The notes: generated by a model from the sequence alone, not told the origin. A stretch of 64,000 nt of DNA from Aeromonas australiensis (GCF_000819725.1 NZ_CDDH01000028.1:1-64000), one strand, 5' to 3'; counted from the stretch's first letter, positions 44,436 to 55,347 are shown. Numbers and translations: made by a program.

Positions 44436-44852
44436 CTAACGCGGGTCGGGTGCCGTGGCAGAAACCAGCTGCGCCCGCAGACGCTCCTGCTCGAGGCTTA
44501 ACTGCCAGCGTGGCAAACGGGTGCGGATCACCGACAACTGCTGCTCACTGAGGGCATAGGGGAGCGCCACTTCAATCTCGGGAGAGTCAAACATGGCGGC
44601 CAGTTGCAGGATCAAAATGAGGTTGGCCTCATCAGTTCTGTGCTTGTTGACCCGTTTGGCAATCTCGTGGCGCAGCTGGGTTTCGGGGTCCTGGGTCATC
44701 GCCTGCCAACCGAAGCCGAACAGCGGCACCAGCGCACTGACCATCCCCAGCACAGTGATGGGCTGCTTGGGTGGATGATAGAGTGCGTTGAGATCCAGTA
44801 GAACAGGATTCTGACGAACCTCACCCCCACCAAATAAAATCGTTTTCTTCAT
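44436..44852 (-). CDS. Hypothetical protein
   Basis: The 138-residue product has a short polar N-terminus (MKKTILFGGGEVRQNPVLLDLNALYHP), one hydrophobic stretch (PITVLGMVSALVPLFGFGW, about 31-49) that may be a membrane segment, and a helical, Leu/Gln-rich C-terminal part. I do not recognise the family. It is convergent with the LysR gene and divergent from fhs (61-base gap). The ATG has only a weak ribosome-binding site (GCAAT, no clear GGAG). Confidence 0.55.
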   Translation of the reverse strand: MKKTILFGGGEVRQNPVLLDLNALYHPPKQPITVLGMVSALVPLFGFGWQAMTQDPETQLRHEIAKRVNKHRTDEANLILILQLAAMFDSPEIEVALPYALSEQQLSVIRTRLPRWQLSLEQERLRAQLVSATAPDPR

Positions 44853-44919
44853 TGGATTGCTCGCTATATTCCACTAAACTGCGCCGCATATTTTACCCCG
44901 ATATGCCAACGAGGTGCTG

Positions 44920-46650
44920 ATGCTAAGCGATATCGAGATCTCCCGCCAGTCCCCCCGCCTCACCATCCAGCAGCTGGCAGACCATCTCGCCATCCCCCTG
45001 CATCAGCTCCACCCTCATGGTCACTACAAAGGCAAGATCAGCCTTGATCTACTCAAGTCTCAACCCAAACAGAGCGGCAAGCTGGTACTGGTGAGCGCCA
45101 TCACCCCGACCCCGCTCGGTGAAGGGAAGACGGTGACCACCCTTGGCCTCTCCATGGGGCTCAACCATATCGGCCAGCCCAGCATTGCTACCATCCGCCA
45201 GCCGAGCCTCGGGCCGGTATTCGGGGTCAAGGGGGGGGCTGCTGGTGGCGGCCATGCCCAGGTGGTGCCGATGGAGGAGATGAATCTCCACCTCACCGGC
45301 GATTTTCACGCCCTGACGGCGGCCCACAATCTGGCGGCGGCTGCCCTCGATGCCCGCCTGTTCCATGAGCGCAAACTCGGCGACCAGTTCAGCGCCAAAA
45401 CCGGCCTGCCGCGGCTCGATATCGATGCCGATAACATTCTCTGGCCGCGTACCCTCGACATGAATGACCGCGCACTGCGCCACCTCACGATTGGACAGGG
45501 GGGCGCTGCCGATGGTGTGGAGCGCAGCGATCGCTTCGTTATCACCGCCGCCTCCGAGCTGATGGCCATTCTGGCGCTGGCAAGCGATTTTAAAGAGCTG
45601 CGCCAACGCATCGGCCGCATCCAGCTGGCCCGCGATATTCACGGCGAGCCCATCACTGCCGAACAGCTGGAAGTGGCGGGCGCCATGACGGTGCTGCTGA
45701 AAGACGCGCTGCAACCGACCCTGATGCAGACCACCGAGCAGACACCGGTGCTGGTGCACGCGGGCCCCTTTGCCAACATCGCCCACGGCAACTCCTCGGT
45801 GATCGCCGATCGCATCGCTCTGGGTCTGACTGACTATGTGGTGACCGAGGCGGGTTTTGGTTCCGACATGGGGCTGGAGAAATTCTTCAATATCAAGAGC
45901 CGCCAATCCGGCATTACCCCCGCCTGCGTGGTGCTGGTGGCCACGGTGCGCGGCCTCAAGGCCAACAGCGGCCTGCTCGATATCCGCCCGGGCCAGCCGC
46001 TGCCAGCCAGCCTGCAGGGGGAGGATCTGCCGACCCTCAAGCAGGGCTGCGCCAACCTCGCCTGGCATATCAAAAATGCCCGCCGCTACGGGGTGCCGGT
46101 GGTGGTCGCCATCAACCGCTTCCCCACCGACAGCGAGGCCGAACTGGCGCTGCTGGCCCATGAAGCGCAGCAAGCCGGTGCCTGTGGCGCAGCCATCTCC
46201 AACGCCTTCACTCAGGGCGGTGCCGGTGCCAGCGAGCTGGCCCGCGCCGTGGTCGCCGCCTGCGAGCAACCCGGCAAGGTGAAACTGCTCTACCCCGACG
46301 AGATGAGCCTGGCGGCCAAACTGGCGACCCTGGTGGAGTGCGGCTACGGCGGTCGCGGAGTGCAGCTCTCTGACAGAGCGCGCCAGCAGCTGGCACAGCT
46401 CTCCGCCGAAGGGTGGGATCACTTGCCCATCTGCGTCGCCAAGACGCCGCTCTCCATCAGCCATGACCCTGCTCTCAAGGGAGTGCCGACCGATTTCGAG
46501 GTGCCCATCGACGAAGTGAAGCTCTGCGCCGGTGCCGGATTCGTCTATGCGCTGGCGGGCCCCATCATGACCATGCCGGGGCTGGGCAGTCTGCCTGCCT
46601 ATCGCCATATCGATATTGATGAAGATGGCGAGATCATTGGACTTAGCTAA
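44920..46650 (+). CDS. fhs: Formate-tetrahydrofolate ligase
   Basis: Fhs makes 10-formyl-THF from formate, THF and ATP, so formate can be used as a one-carbon source. The 576-residue protein has the P-loop [10 protein letters not shown] (62-71), [19 protein letters not shown] downstream, and the GMDVERSD-like segment here reading [20 protein letters not shown] 44920 is chosen since GAGG is six bases upstream; a GTG at 44914 is an alternative. It is monocistronic with a strong terminator. PurU, which performs the opposite net reaction, is also in this window. Confidence 0.95.
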   Translation: MLSDIEISRQSPRLTIQQLADHLAIPLHQLHPHGHYKGKISLDLLKSQPKQSGKLVLVSAITPTPLGEGKTVTTLGLSMGLNHIGQPSIATIRQPSLGPVFGVKGGAAGGGHAQVVPMEEMNLHLTGDFHALTAAHNLAAAALDARLFHERKLGDQFSAKTGLPRLDIDADNILWPRTLDMNDRALRHLTIGQGGAADGVERSDRFVITAASELMAILALASDFKELRQRIGRIQLARDIHGEPITAEQLEVAGAMTVLLKDALQPTLMQTTEQTPVLVHAGPFANIAHGNSSVIADRIALGLTDYVVTEAGFGSDMGLEKFFNIKSRQSGITPACVVLVATVRGLKANSGLLDIRPGQPLPASLQGEDLPTLKQGCANLAWHIKNARRYGVPVVVAINRFPTDSEAELALLAHEAQQAGACGAAISNAFTQGGAGASELARAVVAACEQPGKVKLLYPDEMSLAAKLATLVECGYGGRGVQLSDRARQQLAQLSAEGWDHLPICVAKTPLSISHDPALKGVPTDFEVPIDEVKLCAGAGFVYALAGPIMTMPGLGSLPAYRHIDIDEDGEIIGLS

Positions 46651-46728
46651 GGGTCGGTGAGGGGGCTGGCGTCGGCCGATTACGCTTCGCTAATCGACCC
46701 TACGCTCAACAAACCAGCCAGAAACAAC

Positions 46729-46754
46729 AAGGCCCCGCCAATTGGCGGGGCCTT
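46729..46754. terminator. Terminator between fhs and the second chemoreceptor gene
   Basis: AAGGCCCCGCCAA is followed immediately by its perfect reverse complement TTGGCGGGGCCTT. It serves both convergent genes; T runs are short. Confidence 0.78.
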
Positions 46755-46775
46755 CTGTTATCCATGCATCAACCC

Positions 46776-48431
46776 TTAGAGGGTGAAGCGCTGGGTCATC
46801 TGGTGCAGGGTGTTGGCCAGCTTGCTCAGCTCAACGCAAGCCTGGGCGATCTGATGGGCGCCCTGGGCATTCTCGTCAGCCGCATTGTGAATGTTGACAA
46901 TGCTGCGATTGAGCTCTTCGGTCACCGCATTCTGCTCTTCGGTAGCAGTGGCGATCAGGGTGTTCATGTCAGTAATGCGCACCACGGCACCATTGATGGT
47001 CTCGATACTGGTACCGGCATCCCGCGCCAGACCGACGCTCTCCTGCATCTGGTGACGGCTCAACTGCATGGCGTTGCCCGCCTCGGCGGCGCGGCTCTGC
47101 AACAGCTCGATCATCTTGCTGATCTCGGCGGTTGAGTCCTGAGTTCGCTGGGCCAGGGATCGCACTTCATCGGCAACGACCGCAAAACCACGGCCCTGCT
47201 CACCGGCACGGGCCGCTTCGATGGCGGCGTTAAGGGCCAGCAGGTTGGTCTGACCGGCGATATCGCGGATCACATCCAGCACCACACTGATATTGGCGCT
47301 GTCGGCCTCCAGCTGCTGCACCACTGTGCCCGCCTGTTCAATCTTGACCGACACCTCTTCGATGCTGGTAATCGAGCTGCGTACCACTTCGCTGCCGGCA
47401 GCGGAGGTACTGGAGGCATCCTTGGCGGCGCTCATGGCATCCGTGGTGTTGCGGGCCACTTCATTAACGGTGGACTGCATCTCGTTCATGGCGGTCGCCA
47501 CCTGGGAGACTTCACTCTGCTGGATGGCCATGCCGCTGGCAGACTGGCTGGAGATGGCGCTCACCTCCTCCACCGCACTGCTGAGCTGGCTCACGGAGCC
47601 GGCGATCTCGCTCACCAGATCGGAGAGGGAGCCCTGCATCCGGTTGATGGCGGAGCCCAGCTGGCCCAGTTCGTCGCGGTTGAAGCGGCTGTCACGGATC
47701 CACTGCTGCAGTTCCCCCTGACCCAGATCGCCATTGGCAATACGCTGGGCCTGACGGGCCAGCATGATCAGCGGATCGCGAATTTGGCGAGTCAGTACCA
47801 CGGAGAGCACCACCACAAGGATCAGACCGATCACCAGCGCGATGGTGACGCTCAGATTGGCGGATTGATAAGAGTCGACAATGTCACTGCGGGATTCAGA
47901 CGCATAACCATGGTTAATCTGGATAAGGTCAGCTACCGACTTGTTCAGTGTCGTGTAGATTGGAATACCTTCAGCCAAAAAAATACGCTGGGCTTCGGCG
48001 AGCTGGTCGCTGTCTTGCAACTGCTTGACACGCTGGTGCAGCGCCAGATAACGCTCCCAATCCAATTTAACGGTATCGAAGGTGCGGCGCTCCGCCACAT
48101 CCTCAGGCCAAATGGTCTTGTCGTGCGCGGCCAACTGCTGCGCAATCTGGTTGATTTTTCCATTGGCAATATCACGGTATTCACTTCTCTTCAGCGGATC
48201 CGCCGCCACCACGAAATAGCCCAGTTCATAACGGCGCAAGTCGCCAAGAGTATCGCCAATGGCGCTAGTGCGATTGACCGCTGGCAAGATGCTGTCGGTA
48301 AACCGGATGGCAACATCATTCATATTGCCAAACTGGACAAGGGCGAAACCGCCGATAAAGGCGACCATCAAACCGAGCACGGCAAAGCCGGCGGTGAGTT
48401 TTTTGCCTATGGTCATGGAGCTGCTATTCAT
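46776..48431 (-). CDS. Methyl-accepting chemotaxis protein (4HB sensor, HAMP)
   Basis: The 551-residue chemoreceptor has a first membrane helix (about 13-35), a four-helix-bundle periplasmic domain (about 36-190), a second membrane helix (about 191-213), a HAMP linker ([20 protein letters not shown]), and a signalling domain with hairpin tip [20 protein letters not shown] (about 390-409). It ends QRFTL without a pentapeptide tether. Ligand unknown. It is a single gene with a 412-base upstream region. Confidence 0.93.
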   Translation of the reverse strand: MNSSSMTIGKKLTAGFAVLGLMVAFIGGFALVQFGNMNDVAIRFTDSILPAVNRTSAIGDTLGDLRRYELGYFVVAADPLKRSEYRDIANGKINQIAQQLAAHDKTIWPEDVAERRTFDTVKLDWERYLALHQRVKQLQDSDQLAEAQRIFLAEGIPIYTTLNKSVADLIQINHGYASESRSDIVDSYQSANLSVTIALVIGLILVVVLSVVLTRQIRDPLIMLARQAQRIANGDLGQGELQQWIRDSRFNRDELGQLGSAINRMQGSLSDLVSEIAGSVSQLSSAVEEVSAISSQSASGMAIQQSEVSQVATAMNEMQSTVNEVARNTTDAMSAAKDASSTSAAGSEVVRSSITSIEEVSVKIEQAGTVVQQLEADSANISVVLDVIRDIAGQTNLLALNAAIEAARAGEQGRGFAVVADEVRSLAQRTQDSTAEISKMIELLQSRAAEAGNAMQLSRHQMQESVGLARDAGTSIETINGAVVRITDMNTLIATATEEQNAVTEELNRSIVNIHNAADENAQGAHQIAQACVELSKLANTLHQMTQRFTL

Positions 48432-48780
48432 GGCGTATCCTGGTGGTCGTTAAATTCGTAGCACTCGTCCGCTTCACGCCCGCCGGGCATGAACTATCGA
48501 GCCACTTGTGCAGTGGCGAACCATCCAACCTTGATGAATATCTCTGAATTCCATGAGCGGCAGCGAGAGCCGTGAGGGAGCGCTAGATTAACCGGATTGT
48601 GGCGGTTCGGAAAGAGTCTATTTGGTTACTTTTTGTAAGGTGAAAATGAGGGATTTTTCCGTGTTCGATTAAATATACCGCTCTGATGAATAAATCGAAA
48701 AAATGCATAACGTTTACATAGGGCAAGCCCTACGGGCCAAGCCGTTGCAGGCCGCTACGCTCATCCGCGACCGATGAAAA
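48432..48780. other. Intergenic region between the chemoreceptor gene and folE
   Basis: About 350 bases with no credible gene. It should contain the promoter of the minus-strand chemoreceptor gene. A CTCGATAG sequence faintly recalls a sigma-28 -10 element, without a convincing -35. Confidence 0.35.
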
Positions 48781-48803
48781 ACGCCAGCAATAACTGCTGG
48801 CGT
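48781..48803 (-). terminator. Terminator of folE
   Basis: ACGCCAGCA, loop ATAAC, TGCTGGCGT is followed by five T on the minus strand, 40 bases after the folE stop. Confidence 0.88.
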
Positions 48804-48843
48804 CTCGTTTATTCAGCAAGGCGGTTACAAAACAACCGCTCTT

Positions 48844-49500
48844 TTAGCCGCGCAGGCCGCCGAGAAACTCGGCCCGGGTATCTGGCTGACTCTTGAACAC
48901 ACCGCCGAGGGAGGTCGTGGTGGTATAAGAGGTTGAATCCATCACCCCGCGCGCCTTAACGCAGTAGTGGGTCGCCTTGATGCTGATGGCCACATCCTGA
49001 GTACCGAGCAGGGTCTGCAGCGCCAGCAGGATCTGCTGGGTCAGCCGCTCCTGCACCTGGGGACGGCGAGCGAAGAACTGCACGATGCGGTTGATCTTCG
49101 ACAGGCCAATCACCTTGCCACGAGGGATATAGGCCACATGGGCCAGCCCGTCGATGGTGACGAAGTGGTGTTCGCAGGTGCTGGTGAGGCTGATGTCCCG
49201 CACCATGATCATCTCATCCACCTGCATCTTGTTCTCAATCACCGTCACCTTGGGGAAGGTGGCATAATCGAGCCCTGCAAAAATCTCGCCCACGTACATC
49301 TTGGCGATGCGATGCGGCGTCTCGGCCAGACTGTCATCGGTCAGATCCAGCCCCAGGGTCTCCATGATGGAGCGCATGTGGCCTTCGATCTTCTCCCGCT
49401 TCTGCTGACTGTTCAGCTCGTTGGTGACCAGGGGGGTTTCCAGTCCCTGGGCTTCGAGGGCAGCCCTGACCAGCAAGGCTTCCGGACTTAAGGTTGTCAT
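48844..49500 (-). CDS. folE: GTP cyclohydrolase I FolE
   Basis: FolE converts GTP to 7,8-dihydroneopterin triphosphate, the first step of folate (and queuosine) synthesis, as a homodecamer with zinc. The 218-residue product (E. coli 222) has the zinc ligands Cys109 and His112 in STCEHHF and a later Cys in THYCVKARG, as well as the PHRIAKMY and VQERLT signatures. This is the zinc-dependent type IA enzyme. ATG 49500 has GGGAGAGAAG upstream. It is divergent from moeA across about 300 bases. Confidence 0.95.
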   Translation of the reverse strand: MTTLSPEALLVRAALEAQGLETPLVTNELNSQQKREKIEGHMRSIMETLGLDLTDDSLAETPHRIAKMYVGEIFAGLDYATFPKVTVIENKMQVDEMIMVRDISLTSTCEHHFVTIDGLAHVAYIPRGKVIGLSKINRIVQFFARRPQVQERLTQQILLALQTLLGTQDVAISIKATHYCVKARGVMDSTSYTTTTSLGGVFKSQPDTRAEFLGGLRG

Positions 49501-49808
49501 TATCTTCTCTCCCACGCTCAGGGACTGTGAGGGCAGCTCAAGGAGCAACCCCTTATGTTACGGCGGCGTACAGGGCCGACGGTATCGCTGTAATGGTCGC
49601 CACACGGGATGTGACGGCCATCTGTTATGGCGGCATAGTAAACGGCCATTGCCGCCAAGATTCAAGTCAACTTGTGCGTCACCTCATATTTTATGGCCAT
49701 CTCACCCCGTTTCAGGGCCGATTACCCCGAGAATCCTTGAGATAACCTGCCCATACCCGGGGATTTTTGTGATAATCCCGCCTTCAATCATAGAAAGAGG
49801 TCATGACG
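49501..49808. other. Divergent region between folE and moeA
   Basis: This region of about 300 bases holds the promoters of both genes. A perfect 8-bp inverted repeat TGGCGGCA/TGCCGCCA (49628-49657, 14-base spacer) and several GGCCAT/ATGGCC words give it a repetitive look. No gene is evident. Confidence 0.4.
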
Positions 49809-51035
49809 ATGGGATTTGATACCAGCGGACTACTCCCCTTAAGCGATGCCCTGCAAGGGATGCTGGAACAACTTGCCTGCTGCTGCGACAGCGAGCAACT
49901 CCCCCTGCCAGCGGCCCTTGGCCGGGTACTCGCCAGCGATATCGCCTCTCCTCTCGCCGTGCCCCCGTTCGACAACTCCGCAATGGACGGTTATGCCGTG
50001 CGCCTGGCCGATCTCGCTGCTGGCACCCCGCTCATCATGGCGGGCAAGGCCTTTGCCGGTCAGCCCTATCAGGGCGAGTGGCCCGCTGGCCACTGCGTGC
50101 GGATCATGACAGGCGCACCGGTCCCCGCAGGGACGGATGCGGTAGTGATGCAGGAAGAAACGCTGGCCGATGGCGATCGGATCACTTTTCTGGCGCAACC
50201 CGAACCGGGCCAGAACATCCGCCGCGCCGGCAGCGATATCGGCAAGGGCGCCTGTGTGCTGCCAGCCGGTACTCGCCTCACTCCAAGAGAGATGCCACTG
50301 CTGGCCTCCCTTGGCGTGGCCACCGTCGCGGTACGCCGCCCGCTGAAAGTGGCCATCTTCAGCACCGGTGACGAGCTCAAGCCGGTCGGCGCCCCGCTGG
50401 CTCACGGCGATATCTATGACTCCAACCGCTACGGCGTGCGGGCCATGCTGGCGCGCATGGGCTGCGACTGTCTCGACCTTGGCATTATCCCGGACGATCC
50501 CGCCCAGCTGCGCGCCGCCTTTATCCGCGCCGATGCAGAGGCCGATGTACTCATCACCACCGGCGGTGTTTCGGTAGGGGAAGCGGACTTCACCAAACAG
50601 CTGCTGGACGAGCTCGGCGAGATTGGCTTCTGGAAGCTGGCCATCAAGCCGGGCAAGCCGTTTGCCTTTGGCCGCCTGCCCCGAGCCTGGTTCTTCGGCC
50701 TGCCGGGCAACCCGGTCTCCGCCATGGTCACCTTCGATCAACTGGTGCAACCGGCGCTGGCCAAGCTCGCAGGTCAACGCTTCGAGCGCCCGCTCCAGCT
50801 GCAAGCCATTACGGCCGAGCCGCTCAAAAAGAGCCCGGGCCGACTCGACTTCCAGCGCGGCATTCTGAGTCAGGGACCAAACGGCCTCGAGGTGCGCAGC
50901 ACCGGCTCGCAGGACTCCGCCGTGTTCAGCTCACTGTCGCGGGCCAACTGCTACATCGTTCTTGAACGGGAACGGGGCCGCGTGGCCGCGGGCGAGACGG
51001 TGACCGTGGAGCCATTCGGGGGATTGCTGCTGTGA
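49809..51035 (+). CDS. moeA: Molybdopterin molybdenumtransferase MoeA
   Basis: MoeA inserts molybdate into adenylylated molybdopterin to give the molybdenum cofactor. The 408-residue protein has the MoeA signatures [34 protein letters not shown], DxxDSNRY-like [22 protein letters not shown] and [16 protein letters not shown] 49809 is chosen because AGAGG is eight bases upstream of it but only two bases from ATG 49803. The gene overlaps moeB by four bases (GTGA), as in E. coli moeAB. Confidence 0.95.
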   Translation: MGFDTSGLLPLSDALQGMLEQLACCCDSEQLPLPAALGRVLASDIASPLAVPPFDNSAMDGYAVRLADLAAGTPLIMAGKAFAGQPYQGEWPAGHCVRIMTGAPVPAGTDAVVMQEETLADGDRITFLAQPEPGQNIRRAGSDIGKGACVLPAGTRLTPREMPLLASLGVATVAVRRPLKVAIFSTGDELKPVGAPLAHGDIYDSNRYGVRAMLARMGCDCLDLGIIPDDPAQLRAAFIRADAEADVLITTGGVSVGEADFTKQLLDELGEIGFWKLAIKPGKPFAFGRLPRAWFFGLPGNPVSAMVTFDQLVQPALAKLAGQRFERPLQLQAITAEPLKKSPGRLDFQRGILSQGPNGLEVRSTGSQDSAVFSSLSRANCYIVLERERGRVAAGETVTVEPFGGLLL

Positions 51036-51787
51036 GCGAGATCCTGAGCGACGCCGAACTGCTGCGCTACAACCGCCAGATCATCCTCAAATCCTTCGAC
51101 TTCGACGGGCAGGAGGCGCTCAAGCAGGCCAGGGTACTGGTGATCGGCGCCGGTGGCCTTGGCTGCGCTGCCAGCCAGTATCTGGCGGTGGCCGGGGTTG
51201 GCCAGATCACCCTGGTCGATTTCGACAAGGTGGAGCTCTCCAACCTGCAACGTCAGGTGCTGCACAACGATGAGCGCATCGGTCACTACAAAGTAGACTC
51301 CGCAGCGCAATCGCTACGTGCCCTCAACCCCAGGCTTGAGGTAGAGACCCACGCGGCCGTGGCCGACGAGGCGCTGCTCGATAGCCTGTTGCCCCGACAC
51401 CAGCTGGTGCTCGATTGCACCGACAACCTGGCCATTCGCAACCTGCTGAATCAAAAGGCACGCCAGCACAGGGTACCGCTGGTCAGTGGCGCCGCCATCC
51501 GGCTGGAGGGTCAGCTCTGCAGCTTCACCTGGCAGGAAGATGAACCCTGCTACGCCTGCCTCAGCGCCCTGTTCGGCGAGCAGGCCCTCACCTGCGTCGA
51601 GGCGGGGGTACTCGCCCCCGTGGTGGGTCTGGTGGGCAGCCTGCAAGCGCTCGAAGCCATCAAGCTGCTGGCCGGCATGGGCAAAAGCTACAGCGGCCGC
51701 CTGCTGATGATCGACGGCCTGAGCGGCACCTTCCGCGAGATGAAGCTACCCAAACGCCCCGACTGCCCGGTCTGCTCCCACCCTTGA
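51032..51787 (+). CDS. moeB: Molybdopterin-synthase adenylyltransferase MoeB
   Basis: MoeB adenylates the C-terminal glycine of MoaD so that it can be sulfurated for molybdopterin synthesis. The 251-residue E1-like protein (E. coli 249) has the nucleotide loop [13 protein letters not shown] (39-51), the Arg finger in [18 protein letters not shown], and two zinc-binding CxxC pairs (CYAC, CPVC). There is no C-terminal rhodanese domain, so sulfur comes from another protein. It starts with GTG inside the moeA stop. It is expected to act on the MoaD protein encoded at 56.0-56.3 kb. Confidence 0.95.
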   Translation: MSEILSDAELLRYNRQIILKSFDFDGQEALKQARVLVIGAGGLGCAASQYLAVAGVGQITLVDFDKVELSNLQRQVLHNDERIGHYKVDSAAQSLRALNPRLEVETHAAVADEALLDSLLPRHQLVLDCTDNLAIRNLLNQKARQHRVPLVSGAAIRLEGQLCSFTWQEDEPCYACLSALFGEQALTCVEAGVLAPVVGLVGSLQALEAIKLLAGMGKSYSGRLLMIDGLSGTFREMKLPKRPDCPVCSHP

Positions 51788-51800
51788 CGCAAACGGGATC

Positions 51801-51832
51801 AAAAAAGCCGAACCCTGTGGTTCGGCTTTTTT
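51801..51832. terminator. Bidirectional terminator after moeB
   Basis: AAAAAAGCCGAACC, loop CTGT, GGTTCGGCTTTTTT: a 14-bp perfect stem whose base is A:T-rich on both flanks. It lies between moeB and the convergent hydrolase gene. Confidence 0.95.
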
Positions 51833-51858
51833 GATATCTGCGCCTAACAACCCCTTCC

Positions 51859-52635
51859 TCAATGGGTCGTGAGGATCCGTTGCAACAGGTGATTAAAGCC
51901 CGAGGGGTCTTCCGCAGGCCAGGCGTGGTGGCCGGTGGGGGTGTGGATGGTGGCGTTGGGCAGAGCGGCAAACTGCTCGACCCGTTTGGCCAGCGGCAGG
52001 TAGTCGTGACTGGTGGAGATGATGGCCACCGGCTGCCAGATGGTGCCGAGCCGGGCGCGCACCGACCAACCGGGTAACGCCTCCAGCATCGCCCGATAGG
52101 TCTTTTTGTTGTTGCGCACAAAACGCAGCCGGAAAGTGTGGCGCACCTGCGCCAGCTCCGGGCCCGGGAAGAGCTCGCGTCCCAACCACCAGGCGAGGGG
52201 GCGCATGCCAAACCAGCGCAGCCACTTGAGACGCTGGGCGTAGCGCTCCTGCTCTTTGGGGCTATCCAGCAGAAACTCGCTAAAACCGTTGACCAGTACC
52301 AGCCCCTGCACCTTGTGGGGCAGTTGCAGCGCCAGCTCCAGCGCCACCATGGCCCCCAGCGACAATCCCACCACCCAGGCGGGTTCGGGCTGCTCATCGA
52401 GCCAGTTCACCACATCGGCTGCCAGGGTCGCCACATCGAACGGCCCCTCCTGCATGCTCTGACCGTGGCCGCGCAAGTCCAGCGCCACCACCCGGTACTG
52501 TTCGGAAAACCGTTCGATCTGCGCCTGCCAGTCGAGACTGGAGGAGCCCAGCCCGTGCAGCAGCAACAGCAAGGGGCCCTCCCCCGCGCTGCGCAGGGCA
52601 AGCCCGTTGAATTTCATCACCTGATTGCGGCGCAT
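51859..52635 (-). CDS. Alpha/beta-fold hydrolase
   Basis: The 258-residue protein has the alpha/beta hydrolase landmarks: oxyanion loop HGLGSSS, a DLRGHGQS strand-loop, the nucleophile elbow GLSLGAM with its serine, a late acid, and the catalytic histidine in TGHHAWPAEDP. It resembles BioH/MhpC-type esterases; the substrate is unknown. ATG 52635 is used, but the Met at 52617 also begins the conserved fold and cannot be excluded. It lies downstream of modC (91-base gap) on the same strand and may belong to that transcript, but nothing links it to molybdenum metabolism. Confidence 0.8.
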   Translation of the reverse strand: MRRNQVMKFNGLALRSAGEGPLLLLLHGLGSSSLDWQAQIERFSEQYRVVALDLRGHGQSMQEGPFDVATLAADVVNWLDEQPEPAWVVGLSLGAMVALELALQLPHKVQGLVLVNGFSEFLLDSPKEQERYAQRLKWLRWFGMRPLAWWLGRELFPGPELAQVRHTFRLRFVRNNKKTYRAMLEALPGWSVRARLGTIWQPVAIISTSHDYLPLAKRVEQFAALPNATIHTPTGHHAWPAEDPSGFNHLLQRILTTH

Positions 52636-52726
52636 CAGTGTATTGCCTCTCGACTCATCACCTGACCCATCTCTTGTTAATATCTTGCCCGTGGCCATCC
52701 TGCCACGTTATCAGCGCGGCGCCCAA

Positions 52727-53830
52727 TCAGCCTTCGCTGACCAGACTCACCGCCTTGATATAAGCGTAGATCTGCTGCTGCGGTGCCAGCGCCAGCCGCC
52801 TGGCGGAGCGGCTGGTGATCCGGGCCAGCAGTATCTGCTCACCCAGCGCCAACTGCAACAGGGTCTGGCCGGGGCGCACCTCGTGCACCGCCAGCAGACG
52901 GGTGACGAGACAGTTGGAGAGACTGGAGCACTGGATGGGCGCGGTGGCTATCACCACATCGCGCCCCGCCACCTTGATCTGCAAGGGGCCACTCTCGTCC
53001 GGCACATGGGTCATGGTGACCCGCAGCTGCTGCTCACCAAGCTGCAGGGTCGCCATCTGTTCGTCGTCATCGTAGTGAGAGAGGGCCGCATCCAGCATCA
53101 CCCCGGCATCATCACGGCTGGCGAGGGAGAGATCGGTGCGGGCGAAAATCTCGCTCGGCCTGCCTTGCGCCTCAACCCTGCCACCATCGAGTAACACCAG
53201 CTGATCGCAGAGCAGGCTCACCTCCTCCATGGCGTGGCTGACGAAGATCATCGGGATGCCGCTCTCCTGCTGCAACCCCTTGAGCACATGGGCCTGATGG
53301 ATGCGGCTGCGCCGATCGAGTGCCGAGAAAGGCTCATCGAGCAGCAGCAGATCAGGCTCGGCCAGCAGCGCCCGCCCCAGCGCTACCCGCTGGCGTTGAC
53401 CGCCAGAGAGGGCATGGGCAGGCTGCCCCAGCAGATCAGCAAAACCAAGCCGCGCCGCCAGCGCTTCGGGCTGCCAGCGCCCTCGCCCCTTGCGGGCCGC
53501 CAGTTGCAGATTGCCGAGCACCGTCAAATGGGGAAAGAGCCGCGAGTCCTGAAACACCAACCCGATCCGGCGCGCTTCGGGCAGCAGTGCGGCGCACTCC
53601 CGCCCATGCCACCGCAAGCGATCCCCACTTTGGCGATCGAGTCCGGCGATGATGCGCAGCAGGGTGCTCTTGCCGCAGCCGGAGGGGCCGAACAGGCCGA
53701 GGATCCCCCCCAGTTCGAGAGTCAGTGCGCAATCGAGGGTAAAGGAGCCAAACTCGCGCCGGGCATGGAGGCTCAGGGCATGGCTGCACGAGGCATTGCT
53801 TGGCGAAGAAATAGTGGCTGGCTGATTCAT
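52727..53830 (-). CDS. modC: Molybdate ABC transporter ATP-binding protein ModC
   Basis: ModC powers molybdate import. The 367-residue protein has Walker A GPSGCGKST (48-56), the ABC signature LSGGQRQRVALGRAL, Walker B LLLLDEPFSALD, the H-loop in VSHAMEE, and a C-terminal Mop/TOBE domain (about 300-365; SSLSNCLVTRL) that binds oxyanion for feedback. E. coli ModC is 352 residues. Its ATG overlaps the modB stop by four bases. Confidence 0.95.
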   Translation of the reverse strand: MNQPATISSPSNASCSHALSLHARREFGSFTLDCALTLELGGILGLFGPSGCGKSTLLRIIAGLDRQSGDRLRWHGRECAALLPEARRIGLVFQDSRLFPHLTVLGNLQLAARKGRGRWQPEALAARLGFADLLGQPAHALSGGQRQRVALGRALLAEPDLLLLDEPFSALDRRSRIHQAHVLKGLQQESGIPMIFVSHAMEEVSLLCDQLVLLDGGRVEAQGRPSEIFARTDLSLASRDDAGVMLDAALSHYDDDEQMATLQLGEQQLRVTMTHVPDESGPLQIKVAGRDVVIATAPIQCSSLSNCLVTRLLAVHEVRPGQTLLQLALGEQILLARITSRSARRLALAPQQQIYAYIKAVSLVSEG

Positions 53831-54507
53831 CCAAACACTCTCCGCTGTCTGCGCTGCAACACCCCGTAGACCAGCACCAGCATCACCAGCGAGAAGGCCA
53901 TCAGGCCGCCCGCCAGAATATGGGCGTTCTGGTAATCCATCGCCTCCACATGATCAAACAGGGCGATGGAGAGCACCTGGGTCTCGCCGGGAATATTGCC
54001 GCCAATCATCAGTACCACGCCAAACTCCCCCAATGTATGGGCAAAGCCAAGGGCCGCCGCCATCACGAAACTGGGTAGGGTCATCGGCAAGATGATGTGG
54101 AAGAAGCGCTCCAGCGGGCCGAGCCCCAGGGTAGCGGCGGCCTCCAGCTCCTTGTTGCCCATGTTGACGAAGGCGGAGGTGAGGGGCTGCACCACGAACG
54201 GCAGCGAATAGAGGATGGAGGCAAACAGCAGGCCGAGAAAGCTGAAGGCGAGCGGCGCGCCAAAGGTGTCGCGCCACCAGGCGCCGAAACCATATTCGGG
54301 GGAGAAGGCGAGTAGCAGATAAAAACCCAGCACAGTAGGGGGCAGCACCAGCGGCAGTGCCACCAAGGCCTCAACCAGCGGCCGCAGTCGATTCTGACTG
54401 CGCGACAGCCACCAGGCCAGCGGCGGTGCCAGCAACAGCAAAATCGCTGTGGTGCAGGCCGCAAGCTTCAAGGTGAGCCAGACCGCCAGCAGATCCCCTT
54501 CACTCAT
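53827..54507 (-). CDS. modB: Molybdate ABC transporter permease ModB
   Basis: ModB is the homodimeric inner-membrane channel of the molybdate importer. The 226-residue protein (E. coli 229) has about five membrane helices and the EAA loop that contacts ModC, in EAAATLGLGPLERFFHIILP. The segment LPLVLPPTVLGFYLL is characteristic of ModB. It follows modA by 111 bases and overlaps modC. Confidence 0.95.
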   Translation of the reverse strand: MSEGDLLAVWLTLKLAACTTAILLLLAPPLAWWLSRSQNRLRPLVEALVALPLVLPPTVLGFYLLLAFSPEYGFGAWWRDTFGAPLAFSFLGLLFASILYSLPFVVQPLTSAFVNMGNKELEAAATLGLGPLERFFHIILPMTLPSFVMAAALGFAHTLGEFGVVLMIGGNIPGETQVLSIALFDHVEAMDYQNAHILAGGLMAFSLVMLVLVYGVLQRRQRRVFG

Positions 54508-54618
54508 TGCCGACCTCCCGGTTGATAAATGCCCCCAACGGCATGGTATCCATCCTTATTGCAAAGAGTGGCCGACCCGAAGGCCGACCACTCAGGGTAT
54601 TGCGTCAACCCCATCCCC

Positions 54619-55347
54619 TTATTGGGGCAAGGCATAACCCGCTACCTTGATCTGCGCCTGACCCGGCCCCTTGAGCCAGGCCACCAGCGCCTCGACCGCG
54701 GCGCCTTTCTTCAATACCAGCCCCTGCTGCTCGATGGGGGGATAGAAGTCGGCAGGCACCGCCCAGGCTTCGCCAGTCTTGCCCGCCTCCACCAGATTGG
54801 CCCAGGCGACAAAGCCCAGCTCGGCATTGCCGGTATCGACAAATTGCCAGGTCTGGCCGATGTTGGCGCCGGTCAGCAACCGGTACTGCTTGGGATCGAT
54901 CTTGAGATGGGTGAGGGTCGCCATGGCGGCTGCACCATAGGGTGCGGTGCGGGCATTGGCGATGGCGAGATTGCCTTTCCAGCTGCGCAGGATCGCCTCA
55001 TCAGGGGCCGGGCCTCCTTTCTTCCACAGCCCCAGCTGGCCGATGGCGTAGGTGAAGCGATCGCTCCCTTTGCCCTCTTTTTCAAGCTTCTCGGGGGTCG
55101 CCGCATCGGCGGAGAGGAAGAGATCGAACGGTGCACCGTGACTGATCTGGGTGTAGAGCACTCCGGTGGCGGCAGACGAGATGGCCAGGGTGTGGCCGGT
55201 CTTGGCGGTGAACTCCTTGCCGATGCGCTCGATGGTGCCCTTGAAGTTGGCCGCCACGGCCACTTTCACTTCATCAGCCTGCACGGCACCGGTATGCAAG
55301 GTGGCGGCGCAGACGCCTGCGATGACAACAGATAACAGCGGTTTCAT
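54619..55347 (-). CDS. modA: Molybdate-binding periplasmic protein ModA
   Basis: ModA captures molybdate (and tungstate) in the periplasm for ModBC. The 242-residue precursor has a signal peptide (about 1-24, ending VQA-DE), then the ModA pattern VAVAANFKGTIERIGKEFTAKTGH, with oxyanion-contacting serines in SSAATGVLYTQI and the VPADFYPPIEQQGLVLK region near the end. E. coli ModA is 257 residues. The operon continues to modB after 111 bases containing a hairpin. No separate ModE-type operator was recognised in the 88 bases between moaE and modA. Confidence 0.93.
   Translation of the reverse strand: MKPLLSVVIAGVCAATLHTGAVQADEVKVAVAANFKGTIERIGKEFTAKTGHTLAISSAATGVLYTQISHGAPFDLFLSADAATPEKLEKEGKGSDRFTYAIGQLGLWKKGGPAPDEAILRSWKGNLAIANARTAPYGAAAMATLTHLKIDPKQYRLLTGANIGQTWQFVDTGNAELGFVAWANLVEAGKTGEAWAVPADFYPPIEQQGLVLKKGAAVEALVAWLKGPGQAQIKVAGYALPQ

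Noticed and set aside
45049-46608. A 519-codon minus-strand frame opposite fhs
   Set aside because: fhs is unmistakable on the plus strand; the antisense product has no known fold pattern or ribosome-binding site.
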